Translations under genes and position numbers: made by a program
Notes under the pieces: generated by a model
What the model was told of the DNA's origin: nothing
Seen by the model: the letters and a program-made list of their open reading frames with translations, nothing else
The model's database searches: none
Part shown: piece by piece, positions 7,950 to 16,304 of the stretch
How positions within the stretch are numbered: position 1 is the stretch's first letter
Layout: every line of letters begins with the position of its first letter
DNA from: Pseudomonas sp. GOM6
GTDB lineage: Bacteria > Pseudomonadota > Gammaproteobacteria > Pseudomonadales > Pseudomonadaceae
Direction of reading: 5' to 3'
Assembly (NCBI RefSeq): GCF_029537485.1
Contig: NZ_JARPUS010000013.1
Coordinates: 62,001-126,000 of the forward strand
Length of the DNA: 64,000 bases

Positions 7950-8807
7950 ATGTCTGCCGCTCAAGCCCCTCACGGAACGCTCACTGCCACGCAGCAGGTG
8001 CAGCACGTCAGCTTTCTCACCTGCCATGACAAGACTCGCCTGGTTGCCGACGCGCTCGCGCCGCTGGGGCTGCGCATCGACACGGTGAACAGCTATGACA
8101 CCGATCACTTCGGCACCTTCAGCCGCGAAGTGCCTCGTCAGGGCAGCGCCCACGACTCGGCGCTGGCCAAGGCGCAACTGGCCTGCTCACTGGGTGCAAC
8201 GCGTTACGGCCTGGGTAGCGAAGGCAGCTTCGCTCGCGACCCGCACCTGGGCTGGCTGCCCTGGGATTACGAGATCCTCTGCTTGTGGGATGCCCAGCTG
8301 GAATACCCGGTATTTGCCATGGCCGGTTCGGGCGCCACCAACTACGCCCAGGCCGAGATCGCCAGCCTGGAGCAGGCGGAGACCTTCATGCTGCGCGCCC
8401 GCTTTCCCGAGCACGCCCTGATCCTGGGACGTCCTGGCGAACCCTGGTTCCGTAAGGGGGTGCGCAATCCAGACTGGCTGCGCGGCCAACTGCAGTGGCT
8501 GCTGGAACGCGAGGCGCTGGTCTGGCTGGAAACCGACATGCGTGCGCACCTCAACCCCCTGCGGCAAAAGGTGATTCGTGAGGCGGCCGAACAGCTGGCG
8601 CAGCGCCTGGCCAGCCGCTGCCCGCGCTGCCGGGCACCCGGCTTTGCCGTGGCCCGCAGCGAACCCGGGCTGCTGTGCGGTGATTGTGGCCTGAGCACGC
8701 CCCTGGCAGCGGCACACGTCTGGCAATGCCCGGCCTGCCAATATGAGGAACGACAGGCCGTCGGCCGGCTGGCCAGTCCCGGCCAATGCGCGCAGTGCAA
8801 TCCATGA
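7950..8807 (+). CDS. DUF6671-family protein with two zinc-ribbon-like cysteine pairs
   Basis: 285 residues. The N-terminal domain starts [20 protein letters not shown]. The C-terminal 60 residues hold four CxxC knuckles (CPRC, CGDC, CPAC, CAQC), enough for two Zn sites. To my knowledge the family is uncharacterised. I chose ATG 7950 over GTG 7911 and ATG 7917 because AGGAG lies 8 nt upstream. The stop overlaps the start of the cysD-like gene (ATGA), so the two are coupled. Context suggests a sulfur or nucleotide role with the CysD paralogue; this is inference. Confidence 0.75.
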   Translation: MSAAQAPHGTLTATQQVQHVSFLTCHDKTRLVADALAPLGLRIDTVNSYDTDHFGTFSREVPRQGSAHDSALAKAQLACSLGATRYGLGSEGSFARDPHLGWLPWDYEILCLWDAQLEYPVFAMAGSGATNYAQAEIASLEQAETFMLRARFPEHALILGRPGEPWFRKGVRNPDWLRGQLQWLLEREALVWLETDMRAHLNPLRQKVIREAAEQLAQRLASRCPRCRAPGFAVARSEPGLLCGDCGLSTPLAAAHVWQCPACQYEERQAVGRLASPGQCAQCNP

Positions 8808-9736
8808 GCAGCATTGCCGCCGGTGCGCGCCTGACCCACCTGCGCGCCCTTGAGGCCGAAGCCATCCACATCCTGCGTGAAGTGGTGGCGGTGATGCGCA
8901 ACCCCTGCCTGTTCTATTCCATCGGCAAGGATTCCACCGTGCTGCTGCACCTGGCGCGCAAGGCCTTTTTCCCGGGGCCGCTGCCGCTTCCCCTGCTGCA
9001 CGTGGACACCGGCTGGGAGTTCCACGAGATGGGCCAGTTCCGTGATCGTCTGGCCGCCCGCCTGGGCCTGGACATGCGCGTGCACATCAACCCCGACGGC
9101 GCGCGGCTGAACATCACGCCGTTCTCCGTGGGCTCGGCCAAGTACACCGACCTCATGAAGACCGAGGCGCTCAAACAGGCGCTGGCGCAGTACGCTTTCG
9201 ACGCCTGCTTCGGCGGCGCCCGGCGCGACGAGGAAAAGTCGCGGGCCAAGGAGCGCGTCTGTTCCTTCCGCGACCCGCACCAGCGCTGGGACCCCAAGCA
9301 GCAGCGCCCCGAGCTGTGGCAGCTGTACAACACCCGGATCAATGCCGGCGAAAGTCTGCGGGTGTTCCCGCTGTCGAACTGGACCGAGCTGGACATCTGG
9401 CAGTACATCCACCTGGAGAACATCGACATCGTCGACCTCTACCGCGCGGCGCCACGCCCGGTGGTGGAGCTGCACGGCACGCTGATCTGCGTGGACGACG
9501 AGCGGCTGCTGGAGCACCTCACCCCGCAGCAGCGCGCCGGTATCCAGACGCGCTGGGTCCGTTTCCGCACCCTCGGCTGCTACCCGTTGACGGGGGCCGT
9601 GGAATCCCAGGCGCAGACGCTGCCGGCGATCATCCAGGAGATGCTGCTGACTCGCACGTCCGAGCGCCAGGGCCGGGTCATCGACCATGACCAGGAAGGC
9701 TCGATGGAGAAGAAGAAAATCGAGGGTTACTTCTAA
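8804..9736 (+). CDS. CysD-like sulfate adenylyltransferase small subunit (stand-alone paralogue)
   Basis: 310 residues, colinear with CysD. PP-loop [62 protein letters not shown], and the C-terminal [13 protein letters not shown]. CysD activates sulfate to APS but in the canonical enzyme needs the GTPase CysN, and no cysN or cysC is adjacent. The gene is preceded by overlapping DUF6671 and followed at once by a terminator, so the operon is only these two genes. It may work with a distant CysN, or DUF6671 may replace CysN (speculation). Start set by the ATGA overlap. Confidence 0.85.
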   Translation: MSSIAAGARLTHLRALEAEAIHILREVVAVMRNPCLFYSIGKDSTVLLHLARKAFFPGPLPLPLLHVDTGWEFHEMGQFRDRLAARLGLDMRVHINPDGARLNITPFSVGSAKYTDLMKTEALKQALAQYAFDACFGGARRDEEKSRAKERVCSFRDPHQRWDPKQQRPELWQLYNTRINAGESLRVFPLSNWTELDIWQYIHLENIDIVDLYRAAPRPVVELHGTLICVDDERLLEHLTPQQRAGIQTRWVRFRTLGCYPLTGAVESQAQTLPAIIQEMLLTRTSERQGRVIDHDQEGSMEKKKIEGYF

Positions 9737-9761
9737 ACCGCTCAACCTCTGCCGCCAGAAT

Positions 9762-9800
9762 CACCGAGGCCGCGTCATGCAGGCGCGGCCTCGGTGTTTT
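9762..9800 (+). terminator. terminator of the DUF6671-cysD operon
   Basis: Perfect 13-bp stem CACCGAGGCCGCG / CGCGGCCTCGGTG, 9-nt loop, then TTTT. It lies between convergent cysD and dabA and may serve both strands. Confidence 0.85.
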
Positions 9801-12247
9801 CAGGCATCCGGCAAGGCCTCCCAGCCGCAGGCGGTGCGCCGCTCCAGGCGCGCCGGCTGGCCGTCCAGGCGCAGCAGGTACAGCCAGCCGTGCTGCACCA
9901 GATCGCGCACCACTGCGTGCACCTCGATCACCCGGTCGATCATCGCCTGCGGCGCTTCGATGACCACGTGCAGGCGCAGCGGGCGGTGCATCCACTGCTG
10001 GCCGTCGTGCAGCGACTGGCGCGCCAGACCGATGCGCAGATCGCCGCCGTTGCCCTCGAACACGCCGATATGGCCGCCCACCACGTTGTGCAGCAGCTTA
10101 TTGCCGCTGCCGAACCGCAGGTTGTCGGTGGTGGAGGTGAAGTACTGCAGGTTGATCCAGTGCGCCACCACCATGGGCGCGGTCATGATCAGTTCCAGCA
10201 CGCTGCCGTCGCGATCCTCGCGCCAGTCGTAGTCGTGCAGGAAGGCACGGCCCTGCAGATCCACGCCACGGGTGCGGCTGCGCGGTGCGGCGATGAACGC
10301 GGCGTTGCCGGCCAGGCCCCACTCGGGGCGGGTCTGCGCCCAGTCGCGGGCGCGCCGGCGCAGCCGCGCGAGCAACCTGTCGGGCTGCTCGCGCAGAGGC
10401 GCCAGGCCCAGCTTCGCCGCCCGCTGCCGACGCACCTCGGCGGCGGCGCTGTCCAATGCCGCCCGCAGGCGCTGCCAGCTGGGTTGCAGTGTCGGGGGCA
10501 GCGCCGCGTGATCGAAGACCTGGACTTCATCAGTGGTGGTGTTGTGCAGCCCGGCCAGCACATGGCAGTGCGGCGGCAGATCAAGTCCGCGCTCGCGCAG
10601 GCCGGCGCGCACCCCGGTTTCATTGAGCAGGCTGGCCAGCAGGCGTGCATTGATCTCTCCGCTCTGCCCGCAGCAGGCACCGCAGTCGAGCCCGGCTGCC
10701 TGTGGGTTGTTGGCGCTCTGGCTGCCATGCCCGACCAGTACCAGCAGTGCCGGCACGGGCCCGCTGAGGCCCATGGCCGTGAGGATGCGTTCGGCCAGGT
10801 CGACCTTCTGCGCCAGGGCCATGGTCGGCAGCTGCGGTTGCAGGCGTTGCCATTCACTGCGGCGCCAGGCGCTGCGATCCGGCTGGGCTGGGCTGTCGCT
10901 CAGGCCGTAGGTGCGCCGTAGCAGTGCGCCGGCGTAGCCCAGGCCGACGCTTTCAACCAGGGTAAAAGTCGAGGCCGGCAGGCGTTCGAACAGGCGCCAG
11001 CTGCCCTGGCGCGCGAGGCGGCCCTGGCGTGCCTGGGCCAGCTGCCGGTCCTGCGTGGCGTCGCCCGTGCCCTCGCCCACCTGCAGCTGCGGGGCCAGCA
11101 ACCCCGGCAGTTGTGGGCGTGTGGCGCGGGTGCCCAGCGGCGTATAGGCGATCGGCAGGCCGAAGAAGCCGGCGAAGCCGCCGGTCTGGAGATCCGGGCA
11201 GACCTGTTCCAGCGCCCGGCGCAGCGGTTCGGAACGCACGTCGATGCAGAAGAACAGCTTGGCCAGCGGCACCGCCGGCGACGCCGCTGGCGCAGCCCGG
11301 CCCAGGGCGCGCTGCAGCTGTTCCTGCCAGGCCAGCTCGTCGGCCCGCTGCCAGGTCTGCAGAGCCTGCCAGGTCGCCGAGGGCGGCTGTTGCAGGCGCG
11401 CCTGCCAGGCCGCACGCCAGCACTGCCAGCGGCTGTCACCGTCGCGCCGGCGGTCATCCACCAGCCACTCCCAGGCGGCGCGAATGGCCAGCAGCTCGAG
11501 CATGCTGTGGTCGTCAGCCCCCTGCAGACGCGCCTGCCAACGCCGGTAGGCGCACCAGGAGGCCCAGCCAAGGCTGCGCAACAGCAGGCAGTCGAACCAG
11601 GGCGCCCAATCTGCCGCCGTAAGGCCAAGGCGCTGCACCGCCGCCTCCAGGGCCGCCTGCGGTTGCTCCGGCAGCTCAAGGATGCGCTGGTGCAGATCAC
11701 GACAGGCGCTGAGCACACTCAGGCCCTTGTCCGCCAGCATGCTACTGCGCCAGGCCTGGTACAGCCCGGTGCTGTTATCCGCGCGCCAGTCCGCCTGCTC
11801 GCGGTCGAACCAGGCGGCGCAGCACTGGCCGATCTGCTGGGTGATCAGCACAGGCCAGCCCGGCAACGGAATGCCCGGTTCGGCCAGGTCTTCCAGCAGC
11901 GGCAAGCCGTGGCCGGGCTCTTGGGGCGCGTCCAGTGCCTGCAGCAGGTCGGCTGGGCTTTCGGCCATACCGCGCTCAGCCAGTGCCTGACGCAGGTGGC
12001 GCTCGGTGATGGTGCCGTCCTGCCAGGCCTTGCGGTAGTCGGCGGCATCCAGGGTCAGGCGACTGCCGGCGCGCTGCCAGAGCTGCTCGGCGACCACCTG
12101 CCAGGGCTGCTCGCGGCGCTCCCACAGCGGGCTGACGGCGATCATGCGGTCAAGCGGCCAGGTTGGCGCGATCCGCGCACAGGCTTGGCGCGCTGCCTCG
12201 TGCAGGGCTTGCCGGTCGAGGCCGGCGAGAGGTTCTAGCGCAGTCAT
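9800..12247 (-). CDS. dabA: DabA, inorganic-carbon transporter carbonic-anhydrase-like subunit (DUF2309)
   Basis: 815 residues after trimming to the ATG that overlaps the dabB stop (ATGA); an upstream read-through in the same frame is inside dabB. The beta-carbonic-anhydrase-like Zn site is visible as FFCIDVRSEP (Cys, Asp) and LVLVGHGSQSANNPQ with DCGACCGQSGEINARL (His, Cys). DabA couples CO2 hydration to cation flux through DabB, accumulating bicarbonate in the cytoplasm (known for the DAB family). In a heterotroph it would supply bicarbonate for carboxylations at low CO2. Confidence 0.93.
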   Translation of the reverse strand: MTALEPLAGLDRQALHEAARQACARIAPTWPLDRMIAVSPLWERREQPWQVVAEQLWQRAGSRLTLDAADYRKAWQDGTITERHLRQALAERGMAESPADLLQALDAPQEPGHGLPLLEDLAEPGIPLPGWPVLITQQIGQCCAAWFDREQADWRADNSTGLYQAWRSSMLADKGLSVLSACRDLHQRILELPEQPQAALEAAVQRLGLTAADWAPWFDCLLLRSLGWASWCAYRRWQARLQGADDHSMLELLAIRAAWEWLVDDRRRDGDSRWQCWRAAWQARLQQPPSATWQALQTWQRADELAWQEQLQRALGRAAPAASPAVPLAKLFFCIDVRSEPLRRALEQVCPDLQTGGFAGFFGLPIAYTPLGTRATRPQLPGLLAPQLQVGEGTGDATQDRQLAQARQGRLARQGSWRLFERLPASTFTLVESVGLGYAGALLRRTYGLSDSPAQPDRSAWRRSEWQRLQPQLPTMALAQKVDLAERILTAMGLSGPVPALLVLVGHGSQSANNPQAAGLDCGACCGQSGEINARLLASLLNETGVRAGLRERGLDLPPHCHVLAGLHNTTTDEVQVFDHAALPPTLQPSWQRLRAALDSAAAEVRRQRAAKLGLAPLREQPDRLLARLRRRARDWAQTRPEWGLAGNAAFIAAPRSRTRGVDLQGRAFLHDYDWREDRDGSVLELIMTAPMVVAHWINLQYFTSTTDNLRFGSGNKLLHNVVGGHIGVFEGNGGDLRIGLARQSLHDGQQWMHRPLRLHVVIEAPQAMIDRVIEVHAVVRDLVQHGWLYLLRLDGQPARLERRTACGWEALPDA

Positions 12248-13770
12248 GGGCGGTCTCCAGAGGTTGAGATGAGGGGCTGCGACGAGCGCACCGGCCACAG
12301 GCGGAAGGTCAGGCGGGTGAAGTACTCGTCCAGGTAGAAGCCAGCGAACGCCAGTGGGTAGAGGCGTTGCGCCAGAGCGCCGTTGGGATGCGCGATGAGC
12401 AGGGACTGCAGCAGAAACAGGCCAAGGAACAGCAGCACCGCCAAACCGGTCAGCGCCAGCGGCGTAGTGCCGAGCGGCTGGTCGAGCACCCAGCCGGCAA
12501 GCTGGTGCCACAGCAGGTAGGCACCCAACAACAGGGTGAACATGGCCAGCCCGTACGGCAGTTGCCCACGGCGCAGGCACCAGGGCGCCAGGCCGATGGC
12601 CAGCAGCGTCAGGACAACCAGGGGCAAGGTGTGGCCCGGCAGCGCCCAGGCCCACAGCGTATGCAGCAGGGCCAGCGCCAGGCCTGCCAACAGCAAGGCG
12701 AACAGCAGGCCACCCAGCCCCGGCGCGGCCGTCTGCGGCTGCAGGGCATGCTGGCGGGCCTGAGCCACGGTTTCGCCGGCCGCGAGGAAGGCATGTGCCT
12801 TGTACAGCGAGTGAGCCAGCAGGTGCACCAGAGCCAGTTCGTAAAGGCCCAGGCCACATTCCAGCAGCATCAGACCCATTTGCGCGCAGGTCGACCAGGC
12901 CAAACGAACCTTGATGCTGATGCGGGTCATCATCACCAGCGCGGCGATCACCGCCGTCAGACCGCCCACCACCACCAGCAGGCTCTGCGCCGGTACGGCC
13001 GCGGAGAACAGCGGGGCGAAGCGCAGCAGAAGAAAGCCTCCCAGGTTGACCAACCCGGCGTGGAGCAGCGCCGAAACCGGCGTTGGTGCTTCCATCACCT
13101 GGATCAGCCAGCCGTGTACCGGCAGCTGGGCGGACTTGAGGATCACCGCCAGGGCCAGCAACAGTGCGGCCAGTTGCAGATCCCAGCCCAGCTGGCCGCT
13201 GGCCTGCAGGCGCGCGTTCACGGCCTCGAGAATCGTGGCGATCTGGCTATCGCCGCCGGCACGCACCAGCAATACGGTAGCCAGCAGCAGGCAGGCATCC
13301 GCCAGGCGGCTGGCGAGAAATTTCTTGTGCGCCACCACCAGCGCTTGGGGGCGGTCGCGGTAGAAGGTCAGCAACTGGTGCAGGCACAGGCTGGAGATGA
13401 TCCAGGCACCGACAAGCAGATACAGGTTGGCGCTGGTCACCACCGTGGCGACGGCGGCCAGGGTGGCGAGCAGCGCCAGCACGTAGCGGCGCTGCCCCGG
13501 CTCACCCTCCAGATAGCGCCGGGAATAGTCGATGATCACCAGGGCCAGCAGGCCGACCAGGCCGGCCATGGCCAGGACGAGACGGTCGCTGCCCTGCTCG
13601 TCCAGGGCGGCCTGTATCCAGGCGGCTAGCACCAGACTCAAGCCCAGATAGCCGGCCGCCCGGGCCGGCCACCAGAGCCGGTATGGCGAACCCATTAAAG
13701 CGGCTGGCAACAGGGCCAGGGCATAGACCCAAGGCAGCAGCTGAACCAGTGAGAAAGACAGACCGGGCAT
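12244..13770 (-). CDS. dabB: DabB, proton-conducting membrane subunit (NuoL/MrpA-like)
   Basis: 508 residues, about 13-14 TM helices. NuoL-family core: KFLASRLADACLLLATVLLV, ILKSAQLPVHGWLIQVMEAP and TPVSALLHAGLVNLGGFLLL, and LAHSLYKAHAFLAAGE. It pairs with DabA, overlapped by 4 nt. ATG start with GGAG 9 nt upstream. It lies divergent from a LysR gene; AAAAATAGATT is 56 nt upstream of its start codon. The absence of other nuo/mrp genes rules out Complex I or an Mrp antiporter. Confidence 0.92.
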   Translation of the reverse strand: MPGLSFSLVQLLPWVYALALLPAALMGSPYRLWWPARAAGYLGLSLVLAAWIQAALDEQGSDRLVLAMAGLVGLLALVIIDYSRRYLEGEPGQRRYVLALLATLAAVATVVTSANLYLLVGAWIISSLCLHQLLTFYRDRPQALVVAHKKFLASRLADACLLLATVLLVRAGGDSQIATILEAVNARLQASGQLGWDLQLAALLLALAVILKSAQLPVHGWLIQVMEAPTPVSALLHAGLVNLGGFLLLRFAPLFSAAVPAQSLLVVVGGLTAVIAALVMMTRISIKVRLAWSTCAQMGLMLLECGLGLYELALVHLLAHSLYKAHAFLAAGETVAQARQHALQPQTAAPGLGGLLFALLLAGLALALLHTLWAWALPGHTLPLVVLTLLAIGLAPWCLRRGQLPYGLAMFTLLLGAYLLWHQLAGWVLDQPLGTTPLALTGLAVLLFLGLFLLQSLLIAHPNGALAQRLYPLAFAGFYLDEYFTRLTFRLWPVRSSQPLISTSGDRP

Positions 13771-13826
13771 GGCATAGGCTCCACAGACGCTTGATGGCGC
13801 CAGTGTCGTGGAGCGCTTGAACTATT

Positions 13827-13837
13827 AAAAATAGATT
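13827..13837 (+). promoter_or_regulatory. AAAAATAGATT element in the dabB/lysR divergent promoter
   Basis: 11-mer identical to that at 7883-7893. 56 nt from the dabB start and 36 nt from the LysR start. Candidate LysR operator. Confidence 0.45.
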
Positions 13838-13873
13838 GATAAGAATTGATCGTTCACATTTGAAGAACCAAAA

Positions 13874-14764
13874 ATGCGCCGACTGAATTTCCACCACCTG
13901 CACTACTTCTGGGCCGTGGCCAAGGAAGGCAACCTGACCCGCGCCGCCGAGGCGTTGCATGTGTCGCAGTCGGCACTATCAACCCAGATCCGCGTGCTGG
14001 AAGACCAACTCGGCCATGCCCTGTTCATTCGATCCGGCCGCAGCCTGCGGCTGACCGAGGCTGGGCAACTGGTACTGGACTACGCCGAGACCATCTTTGC
14101 CCTCGGCAGCGAGCTGCAGGCCACCCTGCACAACACCCGGCAAGCTAGCCAGACGCTGCGCATCGGCGCCGTGGCCACCCTCTCGCGTAACTTCCAGGAG
14201 AACCTGCTGCGGCCCTTCCTCGGCCGTGCGGGCCTGCACATCACCCTGGAATCCGGCAGTGTGGATGAGCTGCTGGAACGCCTGGCCCTGCACAAACTGG
14301 ATGTGGTGCTGACCAACAAGGCGGTCAGCGCCGACAATCAGCGCACCTGGCAGTGCCGCCTGCTCGATCGCCAGGCGGTCTGCCTGATCGGCCCGCCGCG
14401 TGCGGATTCACGCCCCTTCGAGCTACGCCGCGACCTGCAGCAGGCCCGCCTCATCGTGCCCGGCCGCAGCAGCGACGTGCGCAGCCAGTTCGAGGTCTAC
14501 TGCAACAGCCATGGCCTGCAGCCGGACATCTGCGCCGAAGTCGACGACATGGCCATGCTGCGCCTGCTGGCACGGGACTCCGGCGACATGGCGCTGCTGC
14601 CGGCCGTAGTGGTACAGGACGAACTGCGCAGCGGCGCGTTGCAGCTGTATGCCGAAGTACCCGACATCGCCGAACAGTTCTACGCCGTTACCCTGCAACG
14701 CCAGTTCAGCCTGAGCATTCTGGATGAACTGCTCGGCCTATCGCCGCCCAAAGACAGCACATAA
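13874..14764 (+). CDS. LysR-type regulator, NhaR-like, probable dabAB regulator
   Basis: 296 residues. The N-terminal HTH begins MRRLNFHHLHYFWAVAKEGN, then TRAAEALHVSQSALSTQIRV, typical of the NhaR-type LysR branch. The effector domain follows from about residue 90 (LRIGAVATLSRNFQENLLRP). Divergent from dabBA across 103 bp, the usual arrangement for a LysR activator and its target. The signal is unknown; CO2/bicarbonate or cation status is a reasonable guess. Confidence 0.88.
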   Translation: MRRLNFHHLHYFWAVAKEGNLTRAAEALHVSQSALSTQIRVLEDQLGHALFIRSGRSLRLTEAGQLVLDYAETIFALGSELQATLHNTRQASQTLRIGAVATLSRNFQENLLRPFLGRAGLHITLESGSVDELLERLALHKLDVVLTNKAVSADNQRTWQCRLLDRQAVCLIGPPRADSRPFELRRDLQQARLIVPGRSSDVRSQFEVYCNSHGLQPDICAEVDDMAMLRLLARDSGDMALLPAVVVQDELRSGALQLYAEVPDIAEQFYAVTLQRQFSLSILDELLGLSPPKDST

Positions 14765-15236
14765 AGGAAACGTGCTAGCCAGGGGTTATTGCAAATTCGC
14801 TGCCCGCTAATGAGCGACAACCGCCACCGCTTAAAGATCTCTGGATTACCCCGCAATGTCTCCGGCGAGACTGAGCTTCAGTACCACTACTTTTCCTTTG
14901 AAGGATGGGGCAGCAATTAGCACTGCTTTCAGGGAAGTACCCTCCTCGTACGACAAGACGAGGATGCCGGCTAATACCAAAGGCACTAACAGACATAGAC
15001 TGCGCCCTGATCAAAGGCGGTACGCCTCCATAACTGCAGTCGACGGCCAAGGACAGGCCATAGACATGCTGCTATCAGCTTCGTACTCTTTGCCAGGCCA
15101 TGTCGCTTTTTCTTCCCGCCTCATGTCGCACCTCCACCGCCACCCCGCAGGCAAATGAAGGACTTACCGATGGACAAGGAACGTTATCCGACACAAACGG
15201 CGCAAAATATTACGCCACATCTGTCGTCTACTTATA
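14765..15236. other. gene-poor stretch upstream of the cassette remnant
   Basis: 472 nt without a convincing gene. A short hairpin CCTCGT / ACGAGG lies at 14944-14963. A 37-codon minus-strand ORF (15124 to 15011) has a good GGAGGT SD but no recognised product. Longer ORFs here (for example 14856-15158 plus) have no family features. It may be an ancestral attI or decayed insertion DNA; no integrase is recognisable. Confidence 0.5.
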
Positions 15237-15554
15237 GTTAGCCTAATCGTGGTTTCCTTATATGGTTTTGTACCGCGTGAATCCACTGCATCGCTCCACC
15301 GCTTTAGGTTTCACCAGGCGTCAAAAATGCGTTGGCTGAACGGCCGCCCTCACCATCCGGGCACGTTCAAAATCGCTGTCAGTCAGCAGCATCGTCACAA
15401 TGAATTGGGCGCGGTTTTTCAGCTTCACCGCGTAGTTTTTAAAAAGCAGAATGCTGGTAGTTTTAAATGGCGTGCGGCAGGAGAGCTAACAAACGGTTCA
15501 AGTCGCTCGCTGTGCTCGCTGGGACTGGCTAAAGCCAGCCCCTTAACCTGAACG
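15237..15554. mobile_element. probable first integron gene cassette (no clear gene)
   Basis: Begins at GTTAGCC (15237-15243), whose reverse complement matches the R'' box of the following attC in 6 of 7 positions, as expected for the two ends of one cassette. The interior holds a weak 100-codon plus-strand frame from GTG 15249 and a minus-strand frame ending near 15328; neither resembles a known family. It may be a non-coding cassette. Confidence 0.45.
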
Positions 15555-15560
15555 TTAGAC
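15484..15560 (+). repeat. integron attC recombination site (77 bp, Pseudomonas type)
   Basis: R'' AGCTAAC (15484-15490), L'' GGTTCAAG, L' CTTAACC, R' GTTAGAC (15554-15560). R''-spacer-L'' and L'-spacer-R' form an imperfect palindrome with an unpaired base between the L boxes. The centre has a second stem (ACTGGCT AAA GCCAG). Length and the CGCTCGCTGTGCTCGCTGG core match the 76-89 bp attC class of Pseudomonas chromosomal integrons. The crossover point would be at G15554. Confidence 0.85.
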
Positions 15561-15564
15561 AAAC

Positions 15565-16050
15565 ATGAAAAAATTCGCCAGCTCAATATTTGTCTTACTC
15601 GTATCACTGCCCACTTACAGCGCAGAGATAGGCGAGCACCACAATATGCAAATCGAAGAAATAGAAAGAGAAATTCAAAATAATCAAGATTTATACAGCA
15701 GACCTAGAATCGCTCATTCCGTGCCGCAAACAGCTAAACACAAAGACCCCATCAATCTTTATGCAGAGGCGTGCTTGGCCAAAATCTTAAAATCTGAAAA
15801 CTTAGCAGCCACAGGCACTGCAGTAAATGGAACTGCGCTTGTAGTATTTTCGGTAATCCAAAACGGAATAATTGAGGACGCCAGCTTTATCAAGTCATCC
15901 CAAAACAATGAAACAGACCAAGCTATTCGCCAAACCATACAGCGCACACCATCATGTGGGGAGTTTCCAGCGCAACTAAAAAAACAGGCCAATAAACTAT
16001 CCATTCTCCGCGAATATCATTTTATAAAGGCAAATCCAAACCTGCCCTGA
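15565..16050 (+). CDS. cassette-borne secreted TonB-C-like protein
   Basis: 161 residues. Signal peptide MKKFASSIFVLLVSLPTYSA, then a short charged region. The C-terminal domain about 85-155 (GTALVVFSVIQNGIIEDASF, then KSSQNNETDQAIRQTIQRTP) has the pattern of TonB C-terminal domains, but there is no TM anchor and no Pro-rich spacer. Clearly AT-rich and with codon use unlike its GC-rich neighbours: foreign origin. The ATG is 4 nt after the attC R' box GTTAGAC with no SD, and the stop is followed 7 nt later by GTCTAAC, the exact complement of that box. This is the layout of an integron gene cassette. Function unknown. Confidence 0.75.
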   Translation: MKKFASSIFVLLVSLPTYSAEIGEHHNMQIEEIEREIQNNQDLYSRPRIAHSVPQTAKHKDPINLYAEACLAKILKSENLAATGTAVNGTALVVFSVIQNGIIEDASFIKSSQNNETDQAIRQTIQRTPSCGEFPAQLKKQANKLSILREYHFIKANPNLP

Positions 16051-16057
16051 GCCATTT

Positions 16058-16064
16058 GTCTAAC
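16058..16064 (+). repeat. R'' box of a second attC, 3' side not recognisable
   Basis: GTCTAAC, the exact reverse complement of GTTAGAC at the cassette start. No GTTRRRY box or L' is found in the next 170 nt; the nearest is GTTAACC near 16229. The second attC is therefore truncated or degenerate. The intervening 16051-16250 has a small CCCAC / GTGGG hairpin near 16081 and no gene. Confidence 0.5.
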
Positions 16065-16260
16065 AATGTATATGGACTCTCCCCACAAGTAGTGGGCAAA
16101 GCTTTTGATCTACGCTGTCGGCAGCGCGGTTGCTTTCGTATATCCGGCCTGCAGCGCGCGTAGGCACCCTGGCCATTTTGTAGTTTGCGCAGCGGGGCTG
16201 GATGTCCAGAGCTGCACCTTGGATGGCCGTTAACCTAATCCTCAGTGGCGGCTTTACAGA

Positions 16261-16287
16261 AAAAACGGCGCATCAGCGCCGTTTTTC
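16261..16287. terminator. bidirectional terminator
   Basis: AAAAACGGCGC-ATCA-GCGCCGTTTTT: GC stem flanked by A-run and T-run. It serves the minus-strand NCS2 permease gene that ends at 16305 and any plus-strand cassette transcript. Confidence 0.85.
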
Positions 16288-16304
16288 TTAACTGGTACAC
16301 GCAA

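Noticed and set aside
12244..13770. Complex I NuoL or Mrp antiporter subunit
   Set aside because: Overlap with dabA and absence of other nuo or mrp genes identify it as DabB.
14856..15158. Possible gene upstream of the cassettes
   Set aside because: No SD, no family features and no conserved pattern I can see. Left as unassigned sequence.
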